From Acephala macrosclerotiorum (lineage: Eukaryota > Ascomycota > Leotiomycetes > Helotiales > Mollisiaceae): a stretch of DNA of 31,372 nt. Where the stretch lies: positions 1-31,372 of the forward strand of contig MU119661.1 in assembly GCA_014904845.1 (NCBI GenBank). The letters run 5' to 3'. A program made the position numbers and the translations under genes. Below, in pieces: positions 22,154 through 31,372 of this stretch. A model generated the notes under the pieces. It worked only from the letters and a program-made list of their open reading frames with translations, was not told the origin of the DNA and did no database searches. Each line of letters begins with the position of its first letter. The first letter of the stretch is position 1.

Positions 22154-22192
22154 GAATCAAGCTCTTGGCAAGTTATGTGCACGGGTCACGTG

Positions 22193-22218
22193 AGGCGTCG
22201 CGTGACCCCTACCTTAGC
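22193..22218. repeat. GGGTCACG/CGTGACCC inverted repeat
   Basis: Perfect 8-bp arms surround a 10-nt spacer. The left arm overlaps a CACGTG E-box. It could be a paired binding site for a bHLH or similar factor, or part of an LTR. Confidence 0.45.
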
Positions 22219-22662
22219 TAGCATAAAATAGCGCTCCGTACGAGCACTCTTTTCCTCCTTTGTGTACAAATCAAGAGGCATAAAACAGTATACATAGGAG
22301 TGCTACGTGCCCACTCTTTGTTACCACTCTCCCTATGAGTTAATACCAAGAGGCTAACTTGTTGCCCCCCAAGTGGTCATGTGCCGTAAGACGATCTCCA
22401 TAGATTCCAGCGGCCACCATTGACTGGCCGGGGAAGTGTAGAAAGCTTTCCGGAAGCACTGCACGGACAGAAACGTCTTCGCAGAAGATAACGGTGAAAG
22501 GCTTCCAGGCACTTACCACGCTAACTACAGACCAGGAAATTGACGCTTCAACGAATCAGAGAATTGGTATTCTATTGATAATGCCGTTGCATCGGCAAAA
22601 GTTGAGATGCTCCATTAACGCCATGCTGCCCATATGTCTTATCGTTCCTCGTTTCGCGGTAA

Positions 22663-23614
22663 TTAACTCCTGTAATTAAACTCTCTCTCTTTCTCGCTTT
22701 CCTTTCTAGCTGCCGTCCGTTGTTTTTGCTCCAGAATCCGCTCACGTCCGGTAGAAGGCGCATCACCAACCGCCTCTTTGCCACCGAACGTCTCAAAACC
22801 CTTGTGGAAGACCCATTCAACAGCCTCTTCAACCGGCTTATCGAACAAATAAGGTAGTGCTGGTACGGCTGCCAAGCCAAGTCCGATTGGGCCGTAAGTT
22901 CGTATTCTCGTGTTCTTGACATTCTTCAAGGCTCTGCCAGAGTACCGGACAATGGAATGAATGGTAAATGCTGGCAGCCCCATAGACGCAAGGCTCTGGA
23001 AGATCGCTCTTTGTGCCATGACTGTTCGATAGTCGTTCAAGGGTGTAACTTTGTTTGGAGTCAAGGACACGCCAGCATCCTCGGCAACGTTTTCTATGCT
23101 TGTCTTTGCATCGTTGTATCGTTCCTGTACAGCTTCTCGTGGAAGCTCTGGATGTAATGTGCGTTGATTGCTGCAGTAGGCTTTATAACCTTCGTGTCCC
23201 ACATCGCCGAGAATGTATGCCCAGGAAATGCCGTAGGCTGCTCGAACGAGGTTCGGGTGCGCTACTGGCCGAAACGATTCTCCGATGTCTGATGTATACG
23301 CCACATACCTCTGCGCTGAGAGGAGAGCTGTCCGTATTCGAGTCGCGTATGCAGCATATCGAATACTGCTTTCAGTGGATTGAGGGGCGCTGGGAGGTAT
23401 TAGCCAAGGAGTTCAGGATATAGGATGGAATGGGGGAGAGATTCGTGTTCTTCAACATGGTTACGACTTACGTTCCGTCATAAAGTTCATCATAAAAGTT
23501 ATCCTCCTTGTCTGCCTTGTCTATAATCTTTTGTAGAGCCGGTGGTAACTTTTCCGGCTCGGGTAGTCCTTTGGGAGGAGGTCCTCGGGACTTATCTGAG
23601 TCGTTTCCGGCCAT
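22663..23614 (-). CDS. MTP18/MTFP1-type mitochondrial fission process protein
   Basis: Minus-strand exons 23614-23472 and 23389-22663 (intron of 82 nt, GTAAGT to CCCAG) encode 289 aa. After a hydrophilic N-terminus (MAGNDSDKSRGPPPK) come the segments RYAAYATRIRTALLSAQRYVAYTSDIGESFRP and LVRAAYGISWAYILGDV, which match the MTP18 family (mitochondrial fission process protein 1). There are two to three weakly hydrophobic helices, one near IFQSLASMGLPAFTIHSIV and one near GPIGLGLAAVPALPYLF. Animal MTP18 sits in the inner membrane and promotes mitochondrial fission; the fungal role is inferred. The C-terminus is basic/acidic and likely disordered. It is divergent from ATP19, with 298 bp between start codons. 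Confidence 0.85.
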
Positions 23615-23912
23615 TCCGAGGAATTGTTTTGTGGAATTGAGGTCGGAAGCCTAGTAAAGAATCACGGTGCTTTGTATGCCTCTTTAAATACTTTCCCGGC
23701 GTTGTTTCTCGGAATTGAGGAGTTGTAGGAACGAAGGCGAGGAAGCTCGGTTGTGTCCGGGGAAAGTGACGACAAGTGGCTCCGCTTGTGCCTGAGGCTC
23801 AAATGCTAAACTTCGAAGCTCGAATTTACTCCAGTCGACCACCAAGCTCAACTCCCTTATACCACATCCCACCTCTACACAAACCACTCTCTTTCGACCT
23901 CAATCCGCCAAG
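23615..23912. promoter_or_regulatory. Shared divergent promoter of MTP18-type gene and ATP19
   Basis: Only 298 bp separate the two start codons, so core promoters must overlap or be adjacent. No TATA box is obvious. Both products are mitochondrial inner-membrane proteins. Confidence 0.6.
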
Positions 23913-24339
23913 ATGGTTCAAATGTACACGATTGCCGGTCGCCAAATTGGCTCCCACTACGTAAGCGGTCCTTCCGTCTTGTGAGAATCTGCTCCGATTC
24001 TAGCTGTCCCAATTGGCAGGGCAGGGCACATATCAAAGCTTTCGAGCGGAGTGCTAATAAATCTTGGAATGCATAGCTTGCGATGGGTGTTCTCGGCTTG
24101 ATGTTTGGAGGAAGCTTTATGTCAATGGGAGGCTCAAAGGCACAGAAGGCCCAAGGACCACCTATCAACGCTCAAAGCCCAGACGAGGAGAGTTTCATCA
24201 AGTATGTGATATCCCTAGCAATTGAAATAGGAACAGCGAGATCCTCGTGGGTGGAGAACGACAGCTAATGTATATCAGGGATTTCCTAAAGAACGCTGAG
24301 GCGGACGCGAAGAAGGACGAAAAGAAAGCGGCACACTAG
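23913..24339 (+). CDS. ATP19: ATP synthase subunit k (ATP19)
   Basis: Exons 23913-23960, 24077-24201 and 24279-24339 join to 77 aa. The first exon (MVQMYTIAGRQIGSHY) and the second (LAMGVLGLMFGGSFMSMGG) are characteristic of subunit k: a short matrix or intermembrane N-terminus, one glycine-rich transmembrane helix (about 17-36), then a charged tail ending in a Lys/Ala-rich segment. Subunit k is a small Fo-associated protein of the mitochondrial F1Fo-ATP synthase linked to dimer stability in yeast. Intron sites are canonical (GTAAGC, TGCTAATAA and CATAG; GTATGT and ATCAG). The gene was too broken by introns to appear as a long ORF. Confidence 0.92.
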
Positions 24340-25194
24340 ATTGCGGTATTTCGAGGATAGAGAAGGAGGCTTGGACCGTCGATACCATGACGGCCATTCC
24401 GGTGTACATATACGTCAAGGATAGAGAATGCATGGCTTGAGGGAACTGAGATCCGAGAATCCCGCGTGTTCTGCGGCTCTTTTGGTGCTTTGAAGGACCT
24501 TTTACCTGTATAAACAACTATCGAAGGATACTCTGATACACCTTATCTCCACCAACTGGCTGTTATGGACATACGAAGCCCTGGATTTCTCTATTCTCGG
24601 TGCTGAGATGTTGTCTAGAATAGTAGTGAAGCTTATGGCTTGCCTCTCCCCCAGTTGTAACCCTACAAGGACAACCCATGAAGGCCTACCAATGTGTAAT
24701 GGAAGGGGTGCATGCTCTTCAGTTGAGCGTAGGTTGAGGAGCTGCAAGCAGAGCCTCGATGGAGGGTTTCCGTTTGGACAAGTCGTTCAAGGACCAGCCT
24801 CCCACTTGCAGAAACTGCACAACCCTAAAGATTTATGTGACCCTGCTAACTATCTTATTCTTATTACTAAACTTCCAACCTCAAAGCAGCTACCCTCTCT
24901 TTATATCATATCAATCCAATGAAACGACACGTGATCTCAAGGTTATTCCAATCCCTCTTCTTGCCGTCAAAGCCCGGACACCCTATCCCACCCCAGCTCC
25001 AGCTCCAGAGCAGCCTCATCGTGGCTTCAGAAGGGGGAGGGAACCCCGCACTAGTTGTGCTTTCCCAGGAATTGATGTAGGCCGTGTTTTTCACAATTTG
25101 AACTATTCACAAGTTCTTTCCTTTTGTCTGGCAATCTGCCAAGCTCCACTCTTCTCCTCTTATACAACTGCTCTCTCCCCAAAGCTCTCCAGGC
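24340..25194. other. Intergenic region, no gene seen
   Basis: It contains the 3' end of ATP19 and the promoter of the SMP-30 family gene. A 161-codon ORF at 24759-25244 overlaps the next gene's first exon in another frame and has no domain; I take it as chance. Confidence 0.5.
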
Positions 25195-26465
25195 ATGGCC
25201 ACTACAACAGTTGCAGATATCCCAGTCCGTTCAACGAGAGTTGAGGCATGCAATTCCTCGGGAGTTGTAACAGAGACCTTCTCACTAACAACAACAGATT
25301 GTTGACCGTCTCGCTGAAGCCAATGGTTCTGTCAAGTTAGTACCTCACTTCTCCATTACCCCGCCATCCTGACCCCTCGCAGACCCTTCGCAACGCCCAA
25401 AGACGACTTGACCATCCTACAGTATCACCCTTCCTTCGGCGAGCTTCTCGGATACACTCCAACCCATTCCCTCCTCCTCTCAACAGAAGGTACATCCAAC
25501 AACCCATTCTTCCACGAAGCCTGCGTCTTCCTCCCAAAACACGACGAAGTCTACATCACATCCAATCTTCTCCAAAGCACTACCTCATCTGCCTACCCTA
25601 CTATCCTCATATCTCGAGTCAAGCTCCACCGTGGAGAGAAGGACAATGTTGAGAAAGTTGATTGGCAGAAGATGCGTCCTCCGCCAGGAATCGACATGCC
25701 GAATGGCGGAGTGAACTATGAAGATGGCATATTGTTCTGTGCACAAGGTACTGCTGCGTCTGGTACGGGAGGGATTTATTACATGCCGAGGGGAGCTCCA
25801 CCGAAGGCTATGGTGACGAATTGGCATGGTCGGGACTTCAACTCTGTGAATGATGTGGTTGTCTCCCAGGATGGGTGTATATGGTTTACAGATCCTTGCT
25901 ATGGGAATGAGCAGGACTTCAGACAAAGGCTAAAGCTACCATGTCAGGTTTACAGATTTGATCCTAAGACGGGGGATTTGAGGGTTGTGGCAGATGGATT
26001 TGGGATGTGTAATGGGCTTTGCTTTGATGTGGAGGAGAAAATATGCTACATTACAGATACGGATCAGATCCATGGAGATGGCAAGCATATGAAGCAGTGA
26101 GTTTCAGTTTGCTTTGAAGGGAGAAGAATTTGGCTGATGGTTCAAGACCTGCTACGATATATGCCTTCGATATCATTGAGAGAGCAGGAGCTCCTTTCTT
26201 GGTCAACAGGAGAGTCTTTGCCTATGCAGCAGTCGGCTTCCCGGATGGTATCAAGTGTGATCTGCAGGGCAACGTCTATTCGGGCTGCGGTGATGGAGTT
26301 GAGGTTTGGAACCCGGCTGGGACGCTTATTGGTAGGATCTTGGTTCCTGGCGGTGTTGCGAACTTTTGCTTCGGTAAGAATGGTGAGATGTTCCTTTGTG
26401 CTGAACAGAAGCTGTGGCGGTTACAGGTGGAGAAGACGACGAAGGGGGCATTGCTTGGTATTTGA
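25195..26465 (+). CDS. SMP-30/gluconolactonase-family lactonase
   Basis: Exons 25195-25239, 25298-25335, 25383-26096 and 26147-26465 give 371 aa. The fold is a calcium-dependent six-bladed propeller. Metal-site candidates are E73 (in FHEACVF), N184 (FNSVNDVVV), N238 (MCNGLCFD) and D299 (GFPDGIKCD), in the order expected for SMP-30/gluconolactonase enzymes, which hydrolyse sugar or other lactones. WFTDPCYG and VYSGCGDGVEVW are further family-like segments. No signal peptide is seen, so it is probably cytosolic. Substrate cannot be told; fungal relatives include gluconolactonases and lactonohydrolases. The first intron has a weak GTTGAG donor, so the first 15 residues are uncertain. Introns 2 and 3 are sound (GTTAGT and CGCAG; GTGAGT and CAAG). 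Confidence 0.82.
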
Positions 26466-27028
26466 GATCCTTCAAAAGACTCTGGGAGAGAACTGGAGGT
26501 ATCAAAAGTCTTCGCTGCCATTTTATCTCGATGTTGTCGGACGCGAATCAGTATTGCGAAAGCCGAGTTGAAATTCTTGAGCATCTAACGACCGCGGCCG
26601 ACACTCATCTGATTTTCGCCAATCTAACCCACGCAAGAACTCACATGCGAGCCTACGTCCAGTTTAAGAAAGATCTGCACGTCAGTCGTCAATTTAAGCT
26701 CAAACGCCCAAACTTGTGGTGAGCTTGGCATCTCTTCACGTAAGATCCGACATTCGGTTTTTATCTTCATTATCTCCATCACGGCACCGACATCAGCCGC
26801 GATCACTAGCCCATGATCATCAATTTAAATATTATGTCAACCAGTGACTAGTGAAAAAAGGAGACTCTTTTTCTTCCTATTATCAAGTTATAAATAGGTA
26901 GGAAGTCCTCCCATACTTTAAATTTCTCTCAACTTTCATCTCACTGCCGCGTACCAATAAGTTTTCACTTCCATTTGATTCAGACACAGACACCCTACTA
27001 TTGTCCGAGCTCATCTCAAATCCTCAAA
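26466..27028. other. Intergenic region with SDR promoter
   Basis: The right half is the promoter of the SDR at 27029, including the TATA-like motif listed separately. No gene is seen in the left half beyond the 3' end of the lactonase gene. Confidence 0.5.
26888..26896 (+). promoter_or_regulatory. TATA-box-like motif upstream of SDR gene
   Basis: TTATAAATA lies about 133 bp before the SDR start codon, within the distance usual for fungal TATA promoters given a leader of up to 100 nt. Confidence 0.4.
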
Positions 27029-27947
27029 ATGTCCACCGTGCCCAAAGTCATCACGACAGGCGCAAATCGCGGTATTGGATTTTCCATCGTCCAAGCCTTG
27101 GGTCTCTGCTACCCAAATAACATTTACATCCTAGCTTGTCGCTCCACCCATTCAGGCCACGAAGCAACCAAGGAACTTCAAAGCTTAGGGGCGAAAGCGA
27201 AGCTCGATGTTGTAGAACTAGATATCGTGAACGATGACACGATCATCGCGGCTGCAAAGTATGTTGAATCTACTTATGGACGACTCGATGGTGAGCCCTA
27301 TTATTTTCGGTTTGGAAAAAGGGAGGAGCAAAATTGATGAGAGAGATAGTTTTAATCAACAACGCCGGAATAGCGATGAGGCTGACAGACGGTAGTGGAT
27401 TGCAGGAGATCAGGCAGAATTTCAACGAGACGTTCAATGCGAATATCACCAGCATAATGGCCATCACCCAAACATTTCTCCCTTTACGAAGGAAGGGTAG
27501 AAAGGGAAAGGTCATTAATGTTAGCTCTGCTCGAGGAAGTATAACGAGGAGCGCGAATGGGCTGTTACCACCTACTGCGGTCGTGAGTTATGGTGTTAGT
27601 AAGAGCGCGGTGAATGCTTTGACTGTTGAGCTGCAACGGGCTGAGGATGCTGGCGATGGGAAAGTTGAGTTTTTTACGATTAATCCGGGGCATGTGAGTC
27701 ACCTCCCTTTCTCAGGTTTTCTGTTTCTCTATAACTCTGACGTCCTGAGGCTCGGGTTCTGTTTTTCTAAAAGAAGTGGCGCTGATTGTAAAAGTGTAAG
27801 ACGGCATTCAATGGATACAAAGGAACGAAGGATCCAATTTATGGGGCGGAGGTGGTTGTTCAGCTGGCGACGGCGGAGAGGGGGAGGTGGAAGAAGGGTG
27901 GCTTTTGGGAATTTGAGGAGGGGGTAATGAGGGAGGTGCCTTGGTAG
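27029..27947 (+). CDS. Short-chain dehydrogenase/reductase
   Basis: Exons 27029-27290, 27350-27693 and 27795-27947 give 252 aa, the usual length of a classical SDR. The cofactor motif TGANRGIG is at about 10-17, LINNAG follows the first splice junction, the catalytic Ser is in INVSSARGS and the catalytic Tyr/Lys are in SYGVSKSA (YxxxK). The third exon restores the C-terminus NPGH-CKTAFNGYKGTKDP ... EVVVQLA, typical of fungal and plant carbonyl reductases of this group. Introns: GTGAGC to GATAG (59 nt) and GTGAGT to AAAAG (101 nt). It is a cytosolic NADP(H)-type oxidoreductase by family; substrate unknown. It converges with another SDR 123 bp away. Confidence 0.88.
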
Positions 27948-28070
27948 AAGAGAACATGAAATGTATTCAATTGCGAAATTATTAGACTGCTATTTATACA
28001 TTGATATGATCGATCGAAAAAACGATAATTAATCGAAACAAAGAAGATTCGTGTTAAGGTTGTTTTGATG
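27948..28070. terminator. Shared 3' region of two convergent SDR genes
   Basis: Only 123 bp lie between the two stop codons, so the 3' untranslated regions probably overlap. It contains ATCGATCG and AT-rich DNA near 27990-28040. Confidence 0.4.
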
Positions 28071-29029
28071 TCACTTTGACTTCTCGGCAGCCTTGAGCTT
28101 CCTGGCTATGACAGGCATACCAACAAAGTTAGGCATGATCGAATCCTAGCAAGGTCAGTATAAGATGGATGTGCTAGAAATAGACGACATACCCAAATAG
28201 TTCTCCACCCAAAGGTATCCCCCAACCAAACATTCCATACCGTGCTCCCAGCCCAAAGATTCACCTTCGGGTTGGATTTCAAAGCATTGGCTACCACTAC
28301 GACAGCGTATTTATCAGCATCTATACATCCCTGATGAACCAATGACCCATTCATCACCGGCTCGATGTCATCTTTGGCCGCGGAGTACAAAGAGTTCGCC
28401 GGAAGTTGTTGAGCATTTAGATTCTCGAAGAACTTAGTTTTAACGCCTCCAGTGATGACATTGATGAATTTGACTCCCCAGGGTGACATCTCGATCCGCA
28501 TGTTGTCAGTGATCATGGCTACGGCGGCCTTAGTCGCGTTGTAGTAGCCTTGCCATGGCATGGGTACGATGCCGGCGATGGAACCGATGTTAATTGCTGT
28601 TCCTTTAGAGGCAATGAGGAGGGGTGCGAAGGCTTGGGTTACGGCAACGAGGGCGAAGACGTTGAGGTCGAAGAGTTTTCGGGCGTCGGCGACGGTGGTG
28701 TCGAGCAGAGGGAGATTGTATCCTATTTTGGGTTAGAAGGCGAGGACCAGGAGTTCTGGATAGTACATACCTCCACCAGAGTTATTGACTAAGATGTCTA
28801 GAGTGCCGCCCGTCAATGTCTTGACTTGTTCAACTGCTTGCTTGATTGAGGCGTCGTCTGTGACATCTAGTTTCAGAACTTCGAGGCCCATTTCCTTGAG
28901 ATGCTGGACTTTGGTGAGGTTCCGAGCTGTTGCGAAGACTCTGAGGCCTTTTTTGTGGAATTCTTTTGCCAAGGCATCTCTAATACCTCCTTCGCTGGAG
29001 CCGGTGATGAGAACCGCCTTTTGAACCAT
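28071..29029 (-). CDS. AYR1-like SDR (1-acyl-DHAP reductase family)
   Basis: Minus-strand exons 29029-28771, 28722-28193 and 28145-28071 give 287 aa. The order is an N-terminal cofactor loop TGSSEGGIR, the segment LDILVNNSGGG, catalytic Ser in NIGSIAG, catalytic YNATK, and a C-terminal tail (SIMPNFVGMPVIARKL) partly hydrophobic. The TGxSxGGIG loop, extra residue included, is typical of fungal NADPH-dependent 1-acyldihydroxyacetone phosphate reductase (Ayr1) relatives at the ER or lipid droplet. Unusually, the last Gly of the loop is Arg (AGA, one transition from GGA). Introns have GTATGT donors and TAG acceptors. The exact substrate in this large paralogous family cannot be told. Confidence 0.85.
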
Positions 29030-29634
29030 TGTTGAGGTTGACGAAAATGTGGCTTGGCTTTCAAACTTGTGTGTAACTGAGCGCTTGGAGACAGAAATAG
29101 GATTTTTAAAGATTTGATGGGCAGAAGAAGTTTGAAGTTGAGAATGGAGAGGTTAAACAAACAGGAATAGTCTTTGATACTTATAGCTGAGAGATCTGGG
29201 ACAATGACAGCGGGCTGCAGATGTTGCGTTTTGAGACCGGTCGGTATGTCTTCAAGCCGCCGCATTGAATGCGAGCTCGCTTGTGCCAAGGCGTTTCTCC
29301 CAATCATAGCGTTCTAGAACTATGTCAACGAGCTTGAAAATGAATGAGAACTTTCTCGAATGACTCGACGGACTGCTGCTAGAAGGAGGTTATTCAGCAA
29401 CGCTTCGCGCTTTCGAATTTTTGGTGGAATCTGCACAGTGATGTTTGTTGAAGAAGTTGGATGCCGATGGGATTGTTGATGCCCCGACTCGGGCACGCTT
29501 AGCCGTTTTGGGGCATTGGTGTCTTCGGCCATTTTAGTAATCAGCACCCCTGCAATTCCATCGCGTCCGCGAGAACCATTTTACGCGTCGTGCAGCTCTT
29601 GGTCGCCATTTTGCACAACTATACGAAAAGCACC
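29030..29634. promoter_or_regulatory. Divergent promoter region, AYR1-like gene and thymidylate synthase
   Basis: No gene is seen in this 605-bp gap. The right end has an MCB-type site next to the thymidylate synthase start. Confidence 0.5.
29583..29588. promoter_or_regulatory. MCB-type ACGCGT element before thymidylate synthase
   Basis: ACGCGT lies 46 bp before the chosen ATG, with a related TCGCGT at 29561-29566. In yeasts, MCB elements bound by MBF drive G1/S expression of thymidylate synthase and other DNA synthesis genes. The same hexamer also occurs inside the coding sequence near 29940, so it can arise by chance. Confidence 0.5.
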
Positions 29635-30685
29635 ATGGCCCCCTCAATTATGGAAACAGAACCTGTGGCTGCATCCCCATTGAAGAAGCAGGAACCTACT
29701 ATTGCACAAAATGGAACCGACAAACACGAAGAATACCAATACCTCGACCTGATCCGCGAGATTCTCGAGACGGGAGAACATAGACCAGACAGGTATTGTC
29801 AACGACGAACATAGAGTCCATTGTACTGATCTATGATGTAGGACCGGGACCGGAACATACTCTCTGTTCGCACCTAGTCAACTAAAATTCTCCCTCTCTT
29901 CTTCAGACGGCACTCCTATTCTACCCCTCCTCACGACAAAACGCGTCTTTCTTCGAGCCGTGATTGCGGAACTGCTCTGGTTCATTTCGGGATCTACATC
30001 TTCGCTACCACTCGCAGAGGCAGGCATCAAGATTTGGGATGGCAATGGATCTCGCGAATACCTAGACTCTGTCGGTCTCTCCCACCGAGCGGTTGGCGAC
30101 TTGGGACCAGTCTATGGTTTCCAATGGCGACATTTCGGCGCTGAGTACGTGGATGCACAAACAGACTATACAGGCAAAGGCGTGGATCAACTTGCAGAAG
30201 TCATCCACAAGCTGAAGAACAATCCCTACGATCGAAGAATTATTCTCAGTGCTTGGAACCCCAAAGATCTGAAGCTTATGGCTCTGCCTCCATGCCATAT
30301 GTTCGCACAATTCTACGTGTCATACCCGAAAATGGAGAACGGCGAGAAAGGACAAGGAAGATTGCATTGCCAGCTGTATCAGCGTAGTTGCGATATGGGA
30401 CTTGGAGTTCCTTTTAACATTGCAAGCTACGCGTTGTTGACCCATATGCTGGCACATGTATCCAACTTGATACCTGGGACTTTCATACATACAATGGGAG
30501 ACGCACATGTCTACGCCGATCATGTCGATGCTCTGAAGGTTCAATTGACGCGAGAACCGAGATCATTCCCAGAACTGGAGATTTCTAGGGAGAAGGGAGG
30601 AAGTATTGATGGATGGAAGGTTGAAGATTTCGTTGTCAAAGGGTACGAGCCACATAAAGGTATTGCTATGAAGATGTCTGTCTAG
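29635..30685 (+). CDS. CDC21: Thymidylate synthase
   Basis: Exons 29635-29792 and 29842-30685 (49-nt intron, GTATTG to GTAG) give 333 aa. The enzyme methylates dUMP to dTMP using methylene-tetrahydrofolate. Conserved parts are all present: [43 protein letters not shown], the catalytic Cys204 in [34 protein letters not shown] and the C-terminal [13 protein letters not shown]. The chosen start has a good Kozak context (CACCATGG); an ATG at 29590 is in frame but would add 15 residues. The N-terminal 40 residues are a low-conservation extension. MCB-like elements in the promoter fit cell-cycle control. The symbol is by homology to yeast. Confidence 0.96.
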
Positions 30686-31372
30686 TGTAGAAGGGTAATG
30701 GTTCTCATGAGAGAAAGCGCCTAACTGTAGGTCATGTCGTCCAGCTAGTGAGCTAGACTAATTGTCCGTAGAATCATAGACTAGTAAAGAATGAATTGGA
30801 GTCTATTCTACGTGTCTGCGAACCACGCAGAAAAGCTGCCTTATGCCTTTGACGATAGTTAAAGGTTTTCCTGCTAGGGAAAAATGGTTTACTTTGAGGT
30901 TACGTAATAACACGTGAAATCAATGTCACGTTTTTGTGCCAAGAAACGCCAAGATGTGTCGCTTTTGGCATTTAGCGCTCCCCGTAGAGCAATTTTAGCT
31001 TTACGTGAAAAAAGGAAAAAAAGAAAAATTATAAAAAAAAAACGTTTTTATTTACGTTAATAAAATCGATATAAATAAAAAATTTATATATTAAAAATAA
31101 AATATAATATAAAATATAAAAAACGTTTTATTATTTAATTTTATTTATTTATAATTAAAAAAATAAATATAATAATATTAATTATAATTATTTATTTAAT
31201 ATAAAAATTAATATTAATTTTTTTATATATATATAATTATTATAATAAAAAATATTAAAATTTTAATTAATATATAATTATAATTATAATTAATTTATTA
31301 ATATAAAATATATAAATAAATTAAAATTTTATAATTTAAAAATATATTTATATATTTTTTTAATTTATTTTT
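30686..31372. other. Downstream DNA and AT-rich block at the window end
   Basis: After the thymidylate synthase 3' region, a TTACGTAATAACACGTGA segment (30900-30917) looks like a pogo/Fot1-type terminal end. From about 31010 to 31372 the sequence is nearly all A and T with short inverted runs and no coding signal, as in RIP-mutated, heterochromatic fungal DNA. Confidence 0.6.

Larger units (their letters stand above)
21552..22662. other. Upstream region of NLR-2 with mobile-element traces
   Basis: The promoter of NLR-2 should lie just right of 21551. Farther right are the 153-bp inverted-repeat element (22001-22153), a GGGTCACG/CGTGACCC hairpin, an ATAAAATA-like motif near 22226, and an LTR-like stretch to about 22370. 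No gene is convincing. Confidence 0.5.

Noticed and set aside
24759..25244. 161-codon plus-strand ORF
   Set aside because: It overlaps the first exon of the lactonase gene in a different frame and has no recognisable motif.
29590..29634. Upstream in-frame ATG for thymidylate synthase
   Set aside because: The ATG at 29635 has the better Kozak context, and the extra 15 residues have no family match; a mitochondrial-targeting isoform cannot be excluded.

Overview
The window looks like nuclear DNA of a filamentous ascomycete. Genes carry many short introns (about 45-115 nt) with GTANGT-type donors and CTAAC/CTGAC-type branch sites. Gene content (BEM1-type scaffold, ATP19, MTP18-type protein, thymidylate synthase, AYR1-like reductase, NACHT-ankyrin receptors) is typical of Pezizomycotina. 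A leotiomycete/Helotiales-like source is my guess from protein style only. All gene models were spliced by hand; coordinates are spans and exons are listed in each entry.

Layout. 78-3631 (+): an intact NACHT-ankyrin STAND receptor (NLR-1, 6 exons, 1100 aa). 3.6-7.2 kb: long gene-poor stretch. 7256-9240 (+): BEM1/Scd2-type polarity scaffold (SH3-SH3-PX-PB1, 588 aa). 10341-11534 (+): predicted DNA-binding protein with a FAR1/WRKY-GCM1-like zinc motif. 12.2-12.6 kb: AT-rich inverted-repeat relic. 13012-13927 (+): ankyrin-repeat pseudogene with an in-frame stop. 14.6-16.1 kb: three very short ORFs spaced about 670 bp apart that look like diverged tandem copies of one microprotein gene. 16.5-18.0 kb: non-coding, probably transposon debris. 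18044-21551 (-): a second intact NACHT-ankyrin receptor (NLR-2, 4 exons, 1114 aa) with 13 very similar 33-residue repeats. 22.0-22.2 kb: a short inverted-repeat element (MITE-like or LTR-derived).

From 22.6 kb to 30.7 kb the window is dense and conserved: an MTP18-type mitochondrial fission protein (-) and ATP synthase subunit k/ATP19 (+) share a 298-bp divergent promoter; then an SMP-30/gluconolactonase-family hydrolase (+), an SDR (+), an AYR1-like SDR (-) converging on it, and thymidylate synthase (+) with an MCB-type ACGCGT just upstream. The last ~360 bases are almost pure A/T, the edge of an AT-rich, probably RIP-mutated block.

The picture is a mosaic. Conserved housekeeping genes are separated by accessory islands holding innate-immunity/allorecognition-type receptors, a decayed ankyrin gene, repeat relics and candidate orphan microproteins. 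The most promising new items are the tandem microprotein ORFs, the Walker-A microexon of NLR-1, and the homogenised ankyrin array of NLR-2.
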